Positions 40,760 through 47,132 of a DNA stretch of 47,132 nt are shown one piece after another (the stretch's first letter is position 1; each line of letters starts with the position of its first letter). The translations under genes and the position numbers were made by a program. Source of the DNA: Lachnospiraceae bacterium (GTDB taxonomy: Bacteria > Bacillota > Clostridia > Lachnospirales > Lachnospiraceae); NCBI GenBank assembly GCA_015056925.1, contig SVFJ01000017.1, positions 1-47,132 on the forward strand, in the 5' to 3' direction. The notes under the pieces are model-generated. The model was not told where the DNA came from, did not search any database, and worked only from the letters and a program-made list of their open reading frames with translations.

Positions 40760-41704
40760 ATGAAGTATATTAAGGATTACAGAGACGGAGACAGGGTATT
40801 TGATATTTATTTTTGCAAGCATAAGAGTTCAGCGGTGACAAAGAATGGTAAGGCTTACGACAATGTGATTTTGCAGGATAAGACAGGTACGATAGATGCC
40901 AAGATATGGGACCCGAATAATGCAGGAATCGCTGAGTTTGATGCGATGGACTATATCGAGGTATATGGTGAGGTTACCAGTTTTAACGGAGCATTACAGG
41001 TAAATGTGAAGCGTGTGCGTCTCTGTCAGGAGGGAGAGTATGACCAGGCAGAGTATTTACCAATCAGTAAGAAGAATATTGATGAGATGTTCTCACAGCT
41101 TGTGGGAATTATCAACAGCCTAGAGAATACATATTTGAAGCAGCTTCTCACGAATATGTTTGTAAAGGATGAGACTTTTGCAAAGGCATTTAAGAAGTCT
41201 TCTGCGGCAAAGAGTGTACATCATGGATTTATTGGTGGATTGTTAGAGCATACTCTTAGCGTAACAAAGCTGTGTGATTATTATTGCTCTACTTATCCGA
41301 TTTTGAAGAGAGATTTACTGCTGACAGCGGCTATTTGCCATGATATTGGTAAGGTGTATGAATTAAGCCCGTTCCCGGAGAATGATTACACAGATGACGG
41401 TCAGTTCCTTGGACATATTGTAATGGGTGCTGAGATGGTTGGAGACAGAGCAAGAGAGATTGAGGGATTCCCTAAGATGCTTTTGATGGAGTTAAAGCAT
41501 TGTATCCTTGCACATCACGGAGAGCTGGAGTTTGGTTCACCAAAGAAGCCTGCGATTGTGGAAGCAGTTGCTTTGAACTATGCAGATGATACAGATGCAA
41601 AGATGCAGACCTTTACAGAGCTTCTTGATGCTACTGAGGAGAAGGGCTGGCTTGGCTTTAACAGATTATTTGAATCAAATTTAAGAAGAACAAGTTTGGA
41701 TTAA
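40760..41704 (+). CDS. 3'-5' exoribonuclease YhaM-like (OB fold plus HD domain)
   Basis: A 314-aa cytosolic protein. Residues about 8-95 form an OB nucleic-acid-binding fold (GKAYDNVILQDKTGTIDAKIWD). Residues about 150-300 form an HD domain: HHGFIGGLLEHTLSV, AAICHDIGKVYELS (the HD pair), ILAHHGELEFGSP and NYADDTDAKMQ. This order is that of YhaM/CBF1, which degrades RNA and single-stranded DNA from the 3' end using Mn. Ribosome site AAAGGCAAGG lies upstream of ATG 40760. It is 18 bases after the HtrA-like gene. Confidence 0.9.
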   Translation: MKYIKDYRDGDRVFDIYFCKHKSSAVTKNGKAYDNVILQDKTGTIDAKIWDPNNAGIAEFDAMDYIEVYGEVTSFNGALQVNVKRVRLCQEGEYDQAEYLPISKKNIDEMFSQLVGIINSLENTYLKQLLTNMFVKDETFAKAFKKSSAAKSVHHGFIGGLLEHTLSVTKLCDYYCSTYPILKRDLLLTAAICHDIGKVYELSPFPENDYTDDGQFLGHIVMGAEMVGDRAREIEGFPKMLLMELKHCILAHHGELEFGSPKKPAIVEAVALNYADDTDAKMQTFTELLDATEEKGWLGFNRLFESNLRRTSLD

Positions 41705-41730
41705 AACATTTTTTCATGTTGGAGGATTTC

Positions 41731-43242
41731 ATGGAATATACCAAGAATGCGGTTGTGACAGTGACAATTGAAGATGTGGGTACGGATGGCGAAGGTATCG
41801 GTAAGATTGACGGTTATACGCTTTTTATTAAGGATGCCATGATTGGCGATGTGGTAGAAGCGAAGATTATGAAAGCGAAGAAGAACTATGCTTATGCCAG
41901 ATTGGAGAAGATATTACAGCCTTCAGAGAAGAGAGTAGAGCCTCTTTGTGTTTACCACAGACAATGCGGAGGCTGTCAGATACAGGCGATGTCCTATGAG
42001 GCACAGCTTGCCTTTAAGCAGAATAAGGTAAAGAATCATCTGGTTCGCATCGGAGGCTTTGCAGAAGAGTTTATTGATGGTCTTATGGAGCCGATTGTGG
42101 GGATGGAACACCCATGGAATTATCGTAATAAGGCACAGTTTCCGGTTGGTATGGATAGGGAAGGGAATTTGATTACAGGCTTTTATGCAGGAAGAACCCA
42201 CTCTATTATTGCGAATACGGATTGTGCGCTTGGTGTAAAGGAGAATCAGCAGATACTGGAAGTGATTCTTGAATATATGAAGCAGAATCAGGTGTCGGCA
42301 TATAATGAGACAACAGGTAAGGGCTTGGTGCGTCATATTCTCATTCGTAAAGGCTTTACCTCCGGCGAGATTATGGTATGTGTAATCATCAATGGAAAGC
42401 GCCTTAATAATGAGGATGCATTGGTAGAGGCACTTTCTAAGGTTGGAGGAATGAAGAGCATTTCCTTGAACTTTAATACACAGAATACCAATGTTATTAT
42501 GGGAAGAGAAGGCAGACTTCTCTGGGGAGAGAGCACGATTCGTGATGTGATTCATCCAAGAACCTTAGAGGAGATTAATAGCGGAAAGGATGCCATTGAT
42601 AAGGACAGAGAGGGTATTACCTTTGCTATTTCACCATTGTCCTTCTATCAGGTGAATCCCGTGCAGACCGAGAAGTTATATAGCCTTGCTTTAGAGTATG
42701 CACAGCTTACAGGTAAGGAAACAGTGTGGGATTTATACTGTGGTATTGGAACGATTAGCCTTTTCATGGCACAGAGAGCAAAGCAGGTTTACGGCGTGGA
42801 GATTGTAGAGCAGGCGATTCTGGATGCAAGAGAGAATGCGAAGCGAAATGGTATCATCAATGCGGAGTTCTTTGTTGGTAAGGCAGAAGAGGTGTTACCT
42901 GAGTTCTATGAGAAGACTATGGCAGCAGGACAGAGCGACCATGCAATGCTTCACCCTGACGTTATCTGCGTAGACCCACCTCGTAAGGGCTGTGACGAAG
43001 CATGTCTTGATACGATGGTGAAGATGGCACCAAAGCGCATTGTGTATGTGAGCTGTGACAGTGCAACCTTGGCCAGAGATTTAAAATATCTATGCGAGCA
43101 TGGCTATGAGCTTAAGAAAGTGCGTCCTGTGGACCAGTTTGCACATAGTGTGCATTGTGAGTGTGTAAGCTACCTTGAGAAGAAGAGACCGATTGCATAC
43201 CGTGAGGAAGAAGTTGCGGATTGCGGTTGTATTTATGGATAG
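41731..43242 (+). CDS. rlmD: 23S rRNA (uracil-C5) methyltransferase RlmD with TRAM domain
   Basis: A 503-aa SAM-dependent methylase. It has a TRAM RNA-binding domain (about 1-60, VTIEDVGTDGEGIGKIDGYTLFI), Fe-S cysteines CVYHRQCGGCQ, Rossmann motif DLYCGIGTISLFMA, VDPPRKGCD, catalytic-Cys loop VSCDSATLARDL and VDQFAHSVHCECV. Compared with the paralogue at 5366 it has the TRAM domain and an extra insertion near residues 275-300. ATG 41731 has GGAGG 6 bases before it; the upstream ATG 41716 lies before this ribosome site. Target is probably U1939 or U747, not assignable here. Confidence 0.93.
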   Translation: MEYTKNAVVTVTIEDVGTDGEGIGKIDGYTLFIKDAMIGDVVEAKIMKAKKNYAYARLEKILQPSEKRVEPLCVYHRQCGGCQIQAMSYEAQLAFKQNKVKNHLVRIGGFAEEFIDGLMEPIVGMEHPWNYRNKAQFPVGMDREGNLITGFYAGRTHSIIANTDCALGVKENQQILEVILEYMKQNQVSAYNETTGKGLVRHILIRKGFTSGEIMVCVIINGKRLNNEDALVEALSKVGGMKSISLNFNTQNTNVIMGREGRLLWGESTIRDVIHPRTLEEINSGKDAIDKDREGITFAISPLSFYQVNPVQTEKLYSLALEYAQLTGKETVWDLYCGIGTISLFMAQRAKQVYGVEIVEQAILDARENAKRNGIINAEFFVGKAEEVLPEFYEKTMAAGQSDHAMLHPDVICVDPPRKGCDEACLDTMVKMAPKRIVYVSCDSATLARDLKYLCEHGYELKKVRPVDQFAHSVHCECVSYLEKKRPIAYREEEVADCGCIYG

Positions 43243-43289
43243 ATTCGCTAATTAGACAACAAAAGAGAAGACATCAGTGGGAGAGCAAA

Positions 43290-44456
43290 ATGATTTACAA
43301 ATGTCCGAACTGTGCAGATGCACTATATTATGAACCGGAAGAGAATTGTCTTGTATGTCGTAGCTGTGACAGCAGATTTCAGCCGGAGGAGCTTGATGAG
43401 GGGAAGTACCCTAAGATGCGAATGGATTTCCATATTTATTCCTGTACCGCTTGTGGTGCAGAGATTATGGTTACGCCTACGGAAACAGCGACTTATTGTG
43501 TGTATTGCGGTCAGCCTGTTATTGTATTTGATAGAGTTTCTTCGGAGCTGAAGCCGGATTATATCGTGCCTTTTAAGGTGACGAAGAAGCAGGCAGAGTA
43601 TAATATAAGGCAGAAGATTCAGAAGAATACCATCGTGCCAAAGGAATTTAAGGATTTTAAGGTGGATACCCTAAGAGGGATTTACATACCGTATTGGCTT
43701 TATGATATTGATTATTATGATACACAGTACTATGGTGTAGATAAGAAAATCTTAAAGGGTGGAACCTATAAGCCGATGGGATATTTTAGAGAGGCAAGAA
43801 TGCTTTTAAAGAATTTTCCTTATATGGCCTCACGCTCTTTAAGCGCTGAGGAATTGCAGGCTCTTGGAAAGTTTAATTTTTTGGAAATGGTTCCTTTTGA
43901 TTCGGGATATTTATCAGGTTTTTATGCAGATAGATATGATGTTGATTATATGCAAGACTCAAAAATAGTTGCTCAGCAGGCAAAAGAAGTTTTTGATGGA
44001 AAAATGTGGAGTGATTTGATTAAAAGGTATGCAGGGGCTACACTTTTGTACAGTAATCCGACGCCGATGGTGTATCAGGTGAGTTACGCTATGTTGCCCG
44101 TGTGGTGTATGACTTGTCGATATAAGGGACATCCATATACTTTATTTGTAAATGGACAAACGGGTGTGGTAGCAGGTAATTTACCGATTGAAAAATCTAA
44201 GGCATGGTTTGTGTTTATGAAGTATGCATTTTTGTTTTTGCCGGCAATAGTGCTTTTTACATTGGCGTTTATGCTAGATAAGGCGGAGAATATTTTGGAT
44301 AGGATTTTACATATAGGGATGTCCGGTCTAATGGTGATGGTGGTTAATGTTGCTTTGTCTATAGGATTGAGTAGCTGGAGTCTTATTAAGAATAGATTAA
44401 GCTTTACACGTTCGGTACGGGTGCAAACGTATGTAAGAAAGAGACAAGAGGTATAA
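43290..44456 (+). CDS. Zinc-ribbon membrane protein, unknown function
   Basis: A 388-aa protein. The N-terminus holds two zinc ribbons: C5-x2-C8 with C23-x2-C26, and a second pair, SCTACGAE with TYCVYCGQP (about 51-78). A large soluble domain follows (about 90-310, with YIVPFKVTKKQAE and IYIPYWLYDIDYYDTQYYG), then two membrane helices (about 312-335 and 345-365) and a basic tail. It resembles TFIIB-zinc-ribbon-annotated membrane proteins, whose role is unknown. GGGAG is about 6 bases before ATG 43290. It is followed after one base by the next gene. Confidence 0.8.
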   Translation: MIYKCPNCADALYYEPEENCLVCRSCDSRFQPEELDEGKYPKMRMDFHIYSCTACGAEIMVTPTETATYCVYCGQPVIVFDRVSSELKPDYIVPFKVTKKQAEYNIRQKIQKNTIVPKEFKDFKVDTLRGIYIPYWLYDIDYYDTQYYGVDKKILKGGTYKPMGYFREARMLLKNFPYMASRSLSAEELQALGKFNFLEMVPFDSGYLSGFYADRYDVDYMQDSKIVAQQAKEVFDGKMWSDLIKRYAGATLLYSNPTPMVYQVSYAMLPVWCMTCRYKGHPYTLFVNGQTGVVAGNLPIEKSKAWFVFMKYAFLFLPAIVLFTLAFMLDKAENILDRILHIGMSGLMVMVVNVALSIGLSSWSLIKNRLSFTRSVRVQTYVRKRQEV

Positions 44457-44457
44457 T

Positions 44458-44661
44458 ATGATAACAGAAATTATTTTGTGTATCGCATTTAGTTTGGCCA
44501 TGCTTTCCATTGCTTTTGCGTTTGCAATGCATAATCTGGCAAAGAAACATAGGCTTGGAGATGTCTCATATGTGGAATATTCCCGATATAAGACTGAAGT
44601 AATAGAGGAATATGAGTGTAGTAAAAAGTCAATGGAGCAGTTGTTGAAGAATATTGGATAA
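44458..44661 (+). CDS. Small single-helix membrane protein
   Basis: A 67-aa protein: one N-terminal membrane helix (about 3-24) and a polar, basic-then-acidic cytoplasmic part (residues 28-67). I know no family. ATG follows the previous stop by one base, with AGAGGTATA as ribosome site, so it is translationally coupled to the zinc-ribbon protein and may be its partner. Confidence 0.65.
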   Translation: MITEIILCIAFSLAMLSIAFAFAMHNLAKKHRLGDVSYVEYSRYKTEVIEEYECSKKSMEQLLKNIG

Positions 44662-44740
44662 GCAAGGTATGCATTGGAAAAAGGAGTGTTATAAAAATCC
44701 TTTTGATTTGAATAAGAAATTGAATAATTGGAGTAATTAG

Positions 44741-44785
44741 GTAAACCTCGGTAGAGATGAAAATCTTACCGAGGTTTACTTTTAT
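44741..44785 (+). terminator. Strong terminator ending the 39.3-44.7 kb block
   Basis: A perfect 13-bp stem GTAAACCTCGGTA (44741-44753) with 44767-44779, then TTTTATT. It lies between convergent genes and, with A residues on its left, may also act leftward. Confidence 0.88.
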
Positions 44786-44804
44786 TATGTAACAATCAAT
44801 TCTA

Positions 44805-45983
44805 TTATTCCAATTCCAGATGAGTTTTTGTCCAAGTGTTGTGTGGCAAACCACCTTTATTTACAATACTGTTCATCAAAATAATAAACACAATTGGGAA
44901 ATAAATGATACAAGCCAAAGTCAACACGGTTCGGTCAAAGTTAGTAGCACTGGCTGTGACGTAGGCACTAGAAGTGCTTACAATTAAAATAATTGATATA
45001 AGTACCATCATAGGCTCTGCTAAGTACAAAATAATATTGCGATAGATTAGGCTCTTGGTAGTCACCTTTTCCTGACATTCATTATCATTAACGATTCTGA
45101 CTTTTACAAGTGCATTTCCAATGGTTTGCTTTTTCCAATGCTTTGGAAGTACGACGAAATAAAGTGCGAAAAGCAGCCATTTTAATAATTCTACCTGTAA
45201 TAAATCTGAGTAAATAAATTTTGTAAAATAATTTGCTGTCACATAGTTTACACCGAGATTAATCAAATTACATACAATCCAATCAACAGAGAATGCAGAA
45301 AATGCTCGTATGATTTCTAACTTTTGACCTCTCTTAGCAGCAATTTCATCCATTTCCTCAACTGACGGTAAGAAACGCATAAGGATTGGTGCACACCAGA
45401 ATCCAATCATGCACCCTAAGGTATTGTTCATCAGATCATCAATATCTGGACAACGGAAGGCATAAGGATAAATTCCCCATACACCGGAAAGCTGTGTCAT
45501 TTCAAAGAACATACTTACTAAAAAGCCAATTCCTAATGCTTTTTTCCATGAAACCCTGAAATAATATTTAAGATAAAATCCAAGTGGCACCTGCATAATG
45601 ATGTTTGCAATAATCTGAAACAGCATGGAAGATGTCAATAGCTTTTTCCAATGGTTAGCAAGAAACCAGGTACTTGTATCTGAAGCAACAAATCCCGCAT
45701 TACGCATTGCAGATTGAATATTATTAAATAAATGATGATTAAACTGTGCCGGTTTTCTAGTCAACACTTCATCAATAGTTGGTAGGGGAAGTAACGTTAA
45801 GAAAAATGCGCACATCATGTAAAAAACGAATGAAAAAATAACGGTTGTCCTCATAATGGATAAACCATTATATTTTCGATAATTCCATACAAGAAAAGGA
45901 ACTGTCATGAGACAAACGATGGTCGGAAATACACAAATAGCAGTGATAATTGGAAATGAATAGTTTGATAAATGAGATAACAT
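44805..45983 (-). CDS. VanZ-RDD fusion membrane protein
   Basis: A 392-aa polytopic protein. The first half (about 1-215) is VanZ-like: several helices with FVFYMMCAFFLTLLPLP, IIMQVPLGFYLKYYFR, SMFFEMTQLSGVWGIYPYAFRCPDIDDLMNNTLGCMIGFW. The second half (about 245-385) is an RDD-like three-helix module (AFSVDWIVCNLIN, WKKQTIGNALVKVRIV). VanZ proteins are linked to teicoplanin or cell-wall antibiotic tolerance; RDD domains to transport. The combination's function is unknown. TAGGAGG lies close to ATG, and it has its own promoter (46023-46051). Confidence 0.85.
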   Translation of the reverse strand: MLSHLSNYSFPIITAICVFPTIVCLMTVPFLVWNYRKYNGLSIMRTTVIFSFVFYMMCAFFLTLLPLPTIDEVLTRKPAQFNHHLFNNIQSAMRNAGFVASDTSTWFLANHWKKLLTSSMLFQIIANIIMQVPLGFYLKYYFRVSWKKALGIGFLVSMFFEMTQLSGVWGIYPYAFRCPDIDDLMNNTLGCMIGFWCAPILMRFLPSVEEMDEIAAKRGQKLEIIRAFSAFSVDWIVCNLINLGVNYVTANYFTKFIYSDLLQVELLKWLLFALYFVVLPKHWKKQTIGNALVKVRIVNDNECQEKVTTKSLIYRNIILYLAEPMMVLISIILIVSTSSAYVTASATNFDRTVLTLACIIYFPIVFIILMNSIVNKGGLPHNTWTKTHLELE

Positions 45984-46022
45984 ATGATGCCTCCTAAACT
46001 AGTAATAACTCTCAACCTTTAG

Positions 46023-46051
46023 AGTATATCTAGTATTCATAATGAATGCAA
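46023..46051 (-). promoter_or_regulatory. Promoter of the VanZ-RDD gene
   Basis: On the minus strand TTGCAT (46046-46051), 17-base spacer, TATACT (46023-46028), giving a leader of about 35 bases. Confidence 0.6.
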
Positions 46052-46091
46052 TATAAAATGCGTTTCCCATATGAAACTCCTATTAAGTAGA

Positions 46092-46158
46092 TTGACAATG
46101 CGTACATACAATGCTAACATATACGTATAGACGGTTTACGTAAAACAAATATACGTAT
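46092..46158 (+). promoter_or_regulatory. Promoter and twin operators of the XRE gene
   Basis: TTGACA (46092-46097), 17-base spacer, TAACAT (46115-46120). Palindrome TATACGTATA (46120-46129) abuts the -10 box and ATACGTAT recurs at 46151-46158, centres 30 bases apart (about three helical turns). Binding there would block the start site, predicting autorepression by the XRE protein encoded just downstream. Confidence 0.65.
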
Positions 46159-46184
46159 GAACGTAATGTTTGGTGGAGGAAAAT

Positions 46185-46559
46185 ATGATTATTAGTGAAA
46201 GAATATTCAAGATATTAGAAGACAAGCATATGTCACAAAGTACATTTGCGAAGAAGGTAGGATTATCGGCAAGTACGATTAGTGACTGGAAGACAAAAAA
46301 GACAAATCCTACAGCTGAAAAGATTATGTCAATATGTGGGGTATTGGAGATTACACCTGAACAGTTGCTCACAGGTAAAGGTATTGATGAGGATTATGAA
46401 GAGAGTAAGATTGAGAAAGTAAAAGCGAAATTTTCGATAACAAGTTCAGATATTCAGATATTAGAAGATTATCATAGTTTGAAAGAGGCACAAAGGAAGA
46501 GGTTATTGAAATATATGGAAGCTCTTAAGCAGATAGAAGAGTTGGAGGAGTTGGAGTAA
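46185..46559 (+). CDS. XRE-family (phage-repressor-like) regulator
   Basis: A 124-aa DNA-binding protein. The helix-turn-helix is near the N-terminus (RIFKILEDKHMSQSTFAKKVGLSASTISDWKTKKTNPTAEKIMSIC). It is followed by an acidic linker and an amphipathic helix (about 85-124, VKAKFSITSSDIQILEDYHSLKEAQRKRLLKYMEAL) suited to oligomerisation. GGAGGA lies 6 bases before ATG 46185. The neighbouring ORF6N-type gene and this repressor form a pair often seen in prophage remnants. Confidence 0.85.
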   Translation: MIISERIFKILEDKHMSQSTFAKKVGLSASTISDWKTKKTNPTAEKIMSICGVLEITPEQLLTGKGIDEDYEESKIEKVKAKFSITSSDIQILEDYHSLKEAQRKRLLKYMEALKQIEELEELE

Positions 46560-46592
46560 ATCATGAAGTCGCAAATTGCGACTTCATGATTT
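46558..46592. repeat. Near-perfect 35-base palindrome between XRE and ORF6N genes
   Basis: Arms of 17 bp (46558-46574 and 46576-46592) flank one central A. The core AAGTCGCAAATTGCGACTT is almost the same as AAGTCACAAATTGTGACTT inside the next gene (about 46829-46847). The palindrome also reads as an 8-codon frame MKSQIATS (46563-46589), resembling the LKSQIVT motif of the ORF6N protein. It may be an operator, a terminator for the XRE gene or a leftover of an ORF6N copy. Confidence 0.6.
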
Positions 46593-46613
46593 AAGAAAAG
46601 TGAAGGAGATACG

Positions 46614-47132
46614 ATGGAAGAAAATACGGGAGTAATGACAGTAGATAATATAAGTAATCGAGTGTATGTCATAAGAGGACAACAGGTGATGTTAGATTAT
46701 GATTTGGCTGAGATTTATGGATATGAAGTGAAGGCATTAAATCAGCAGGTAAAAAGAAATATTGATAGATTTCCAGAGGATTTTTTGTTTCAACTTAAAA
46801 AAGAAGAAATACCTGAAGATTTTTTAAAGTCACAAATTGTGACTTTAAACGAAAGCGGAAATAAAAGAGGGCTTCATATCAAAAAAATGCCATACGCATT
46901 TACTGAACAAGGCATATATATGCTTGCTACAGTTCTTCGTGGAGAACTTGCAGAGCAACAAAGTATATTTATCATGCGCACATTTCGAGAAATGCGTCAT
47001 TACATAAGGGAGAATCAACAGTTTGTTACACAATCAGAAATGCGATTGGTAACAGCTAGAGTATCGGAAATGTCAGTACAAATGTCAGATATGGTAGATA
47101 GGCAGAAGAAAACAGAACAGAATGTGAAAAAT
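46614..47132 (+). CDS. ORF6N-domain protein (partial at window end)
   Basis: 173 codons are visible and the frame stays open at the window edge. The ORF6N DNA-binding domain fills residues about 10-110: NRVYVIRGQQVMLDYDLAEIYGYEVKALNQQVKRNIDRFPEDFLFQL, LKSQIVTL, and MPYAFTEQGIYMLATVL. A coiled region follows (about 115-173). ORF6N proteins belong to the KilA-N/Bro/antirepressor group of phages and mobile elements. GAAGGAGA lies about 4 bases before ATG. Next to an XRE repressor it suggests a small phage-derived module. Confidence 0.88.
   Translation, partial: MEENTGVMTVDNISNRVYVIRGQQVMLDYDLAEIYGYEVKALNQQVKRNIDRFPEDFLFQLKKEEIPEDFLKSQIVTLNESGNKRGLHIKKMPYAFTEQGIYMLATVLRGELAEQQSIFIMRTFREMRHYIRENQQFVTQSEMRLVTARVSEMSVQMSDMVDRQKKTEQNVKN

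Noticed and set aside
44669-44740. 23-aa frame after the 67-aa gene (begins MHWKKECYKN)
   Set aside because: No usable ribosome site spacing and no recognisable features; it lies in the untranslated region before the terminator.
1-47132. CRISPR arrays, tRNA or rRNA genes, insertion sequences
   Set aside because: Scanned for regular spaced repeats, cloverleaf-like ends and transposase motifs; none found.

Overview
The window looks like chromosomal DNA from a low-to-moderate G+C Bacillota of class Clostridia, most likely a Lachnospiraceae gut-type bacterium. This rests on gene families (M13 lipoprotein peptidase, GH25 lipoprotein lysozyme, MerR-methyltransferase fusion, RelP-type alarmone synthetase, MutS2, YhaM-like exonuclease, two RlmD-like methylases), a T-box leader, strong AGGAGG ribosome sites and a TxpA-like type I toxin. 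I could run no searches, so family names come from motifs.

Layout. 0.3-6.5 kb: a rightward block of envelope and housekeeping genes (M13 peptidase, SH3-like secreted protein, HD hydrolase, D-Ala-D-Ala carboxypeptidase, rRNA methylase). 6.5-7.4 kb: a leftward XRE regulator/membrane-protein pair whose promoter is covered by three phased palindromic operators. 7.6-15.2 kb: chemoreceptor, GH43-like lipoprotein, methyltransferase, MFS sugar transporter, glycerophosphodiesterase and a small membrane protein. 15.2-18.4 kb: RelP (leftward), an RpiB/LacAB isomerase, a DUF3006-like small protein and a MerR-methyltransferase fusion. 18.4-19.4 kb is gene-poor but dense with RNA: a 28-aa holin-like type I toxin with a convergent antisense RNA, then a methionine-specific T-box riboswitch. 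19.4-24.2 kb: a DapF-fragment-like protein, metG, GH25 lysozyme, GNAT and HAD proteins.

24.3-34.6 kb is an A+T-rich island bounded by two strong hairpin terminators, with the character of a horizontally acquired cassette. It holds an apparently complete ribosomally synthesised peptide (RiPP) system: a 49-aa precursor with three Cys-x3-Asp motifs, an attenuating terminator, a radical SAM/SPASM maturase, an ABC exporter without a peptidase domain, an erythromycin-esterase/TIKI-like GxxH...GxxH enzyme, and a BceAB-type immunity transporter. An AgrC/AgrA-like LytTR two-component system lies convergently at its right end. A 9-codon ORF (MDLWGWLFG) with a near-perfect ribosome site sits divergent to the response regulator. 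The same direct repeat (TTTACTC twice, 21 bp apart, then TTATAG at the same offset) occurs upstream of both the 9-aa ORF and the precursor gene, and nowhere else that I could spot in the island. I infer a quorum-type circuit in which the LytTR regulator controls both a leaderless peptide signal and a ranthipeptide-like product.

34.6-47.1 kb returns to typical chromosomal composition: leftward mutS2-response regulator-histidine kinase; rightward catalytically degenerate HtrA-like protein, YhaM-like HD exonuclease, TRAM-containing RlmD, zinc-ribbon membrane protein and a small membrane protein; a leftward VanZ-RDD fusion; an XRE regulator with two ATACGTAT operators; and an ORF6N-domain protein cut by the window end. 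No rRNA, tRNA, CRISPR array or insertion sequence was seen.
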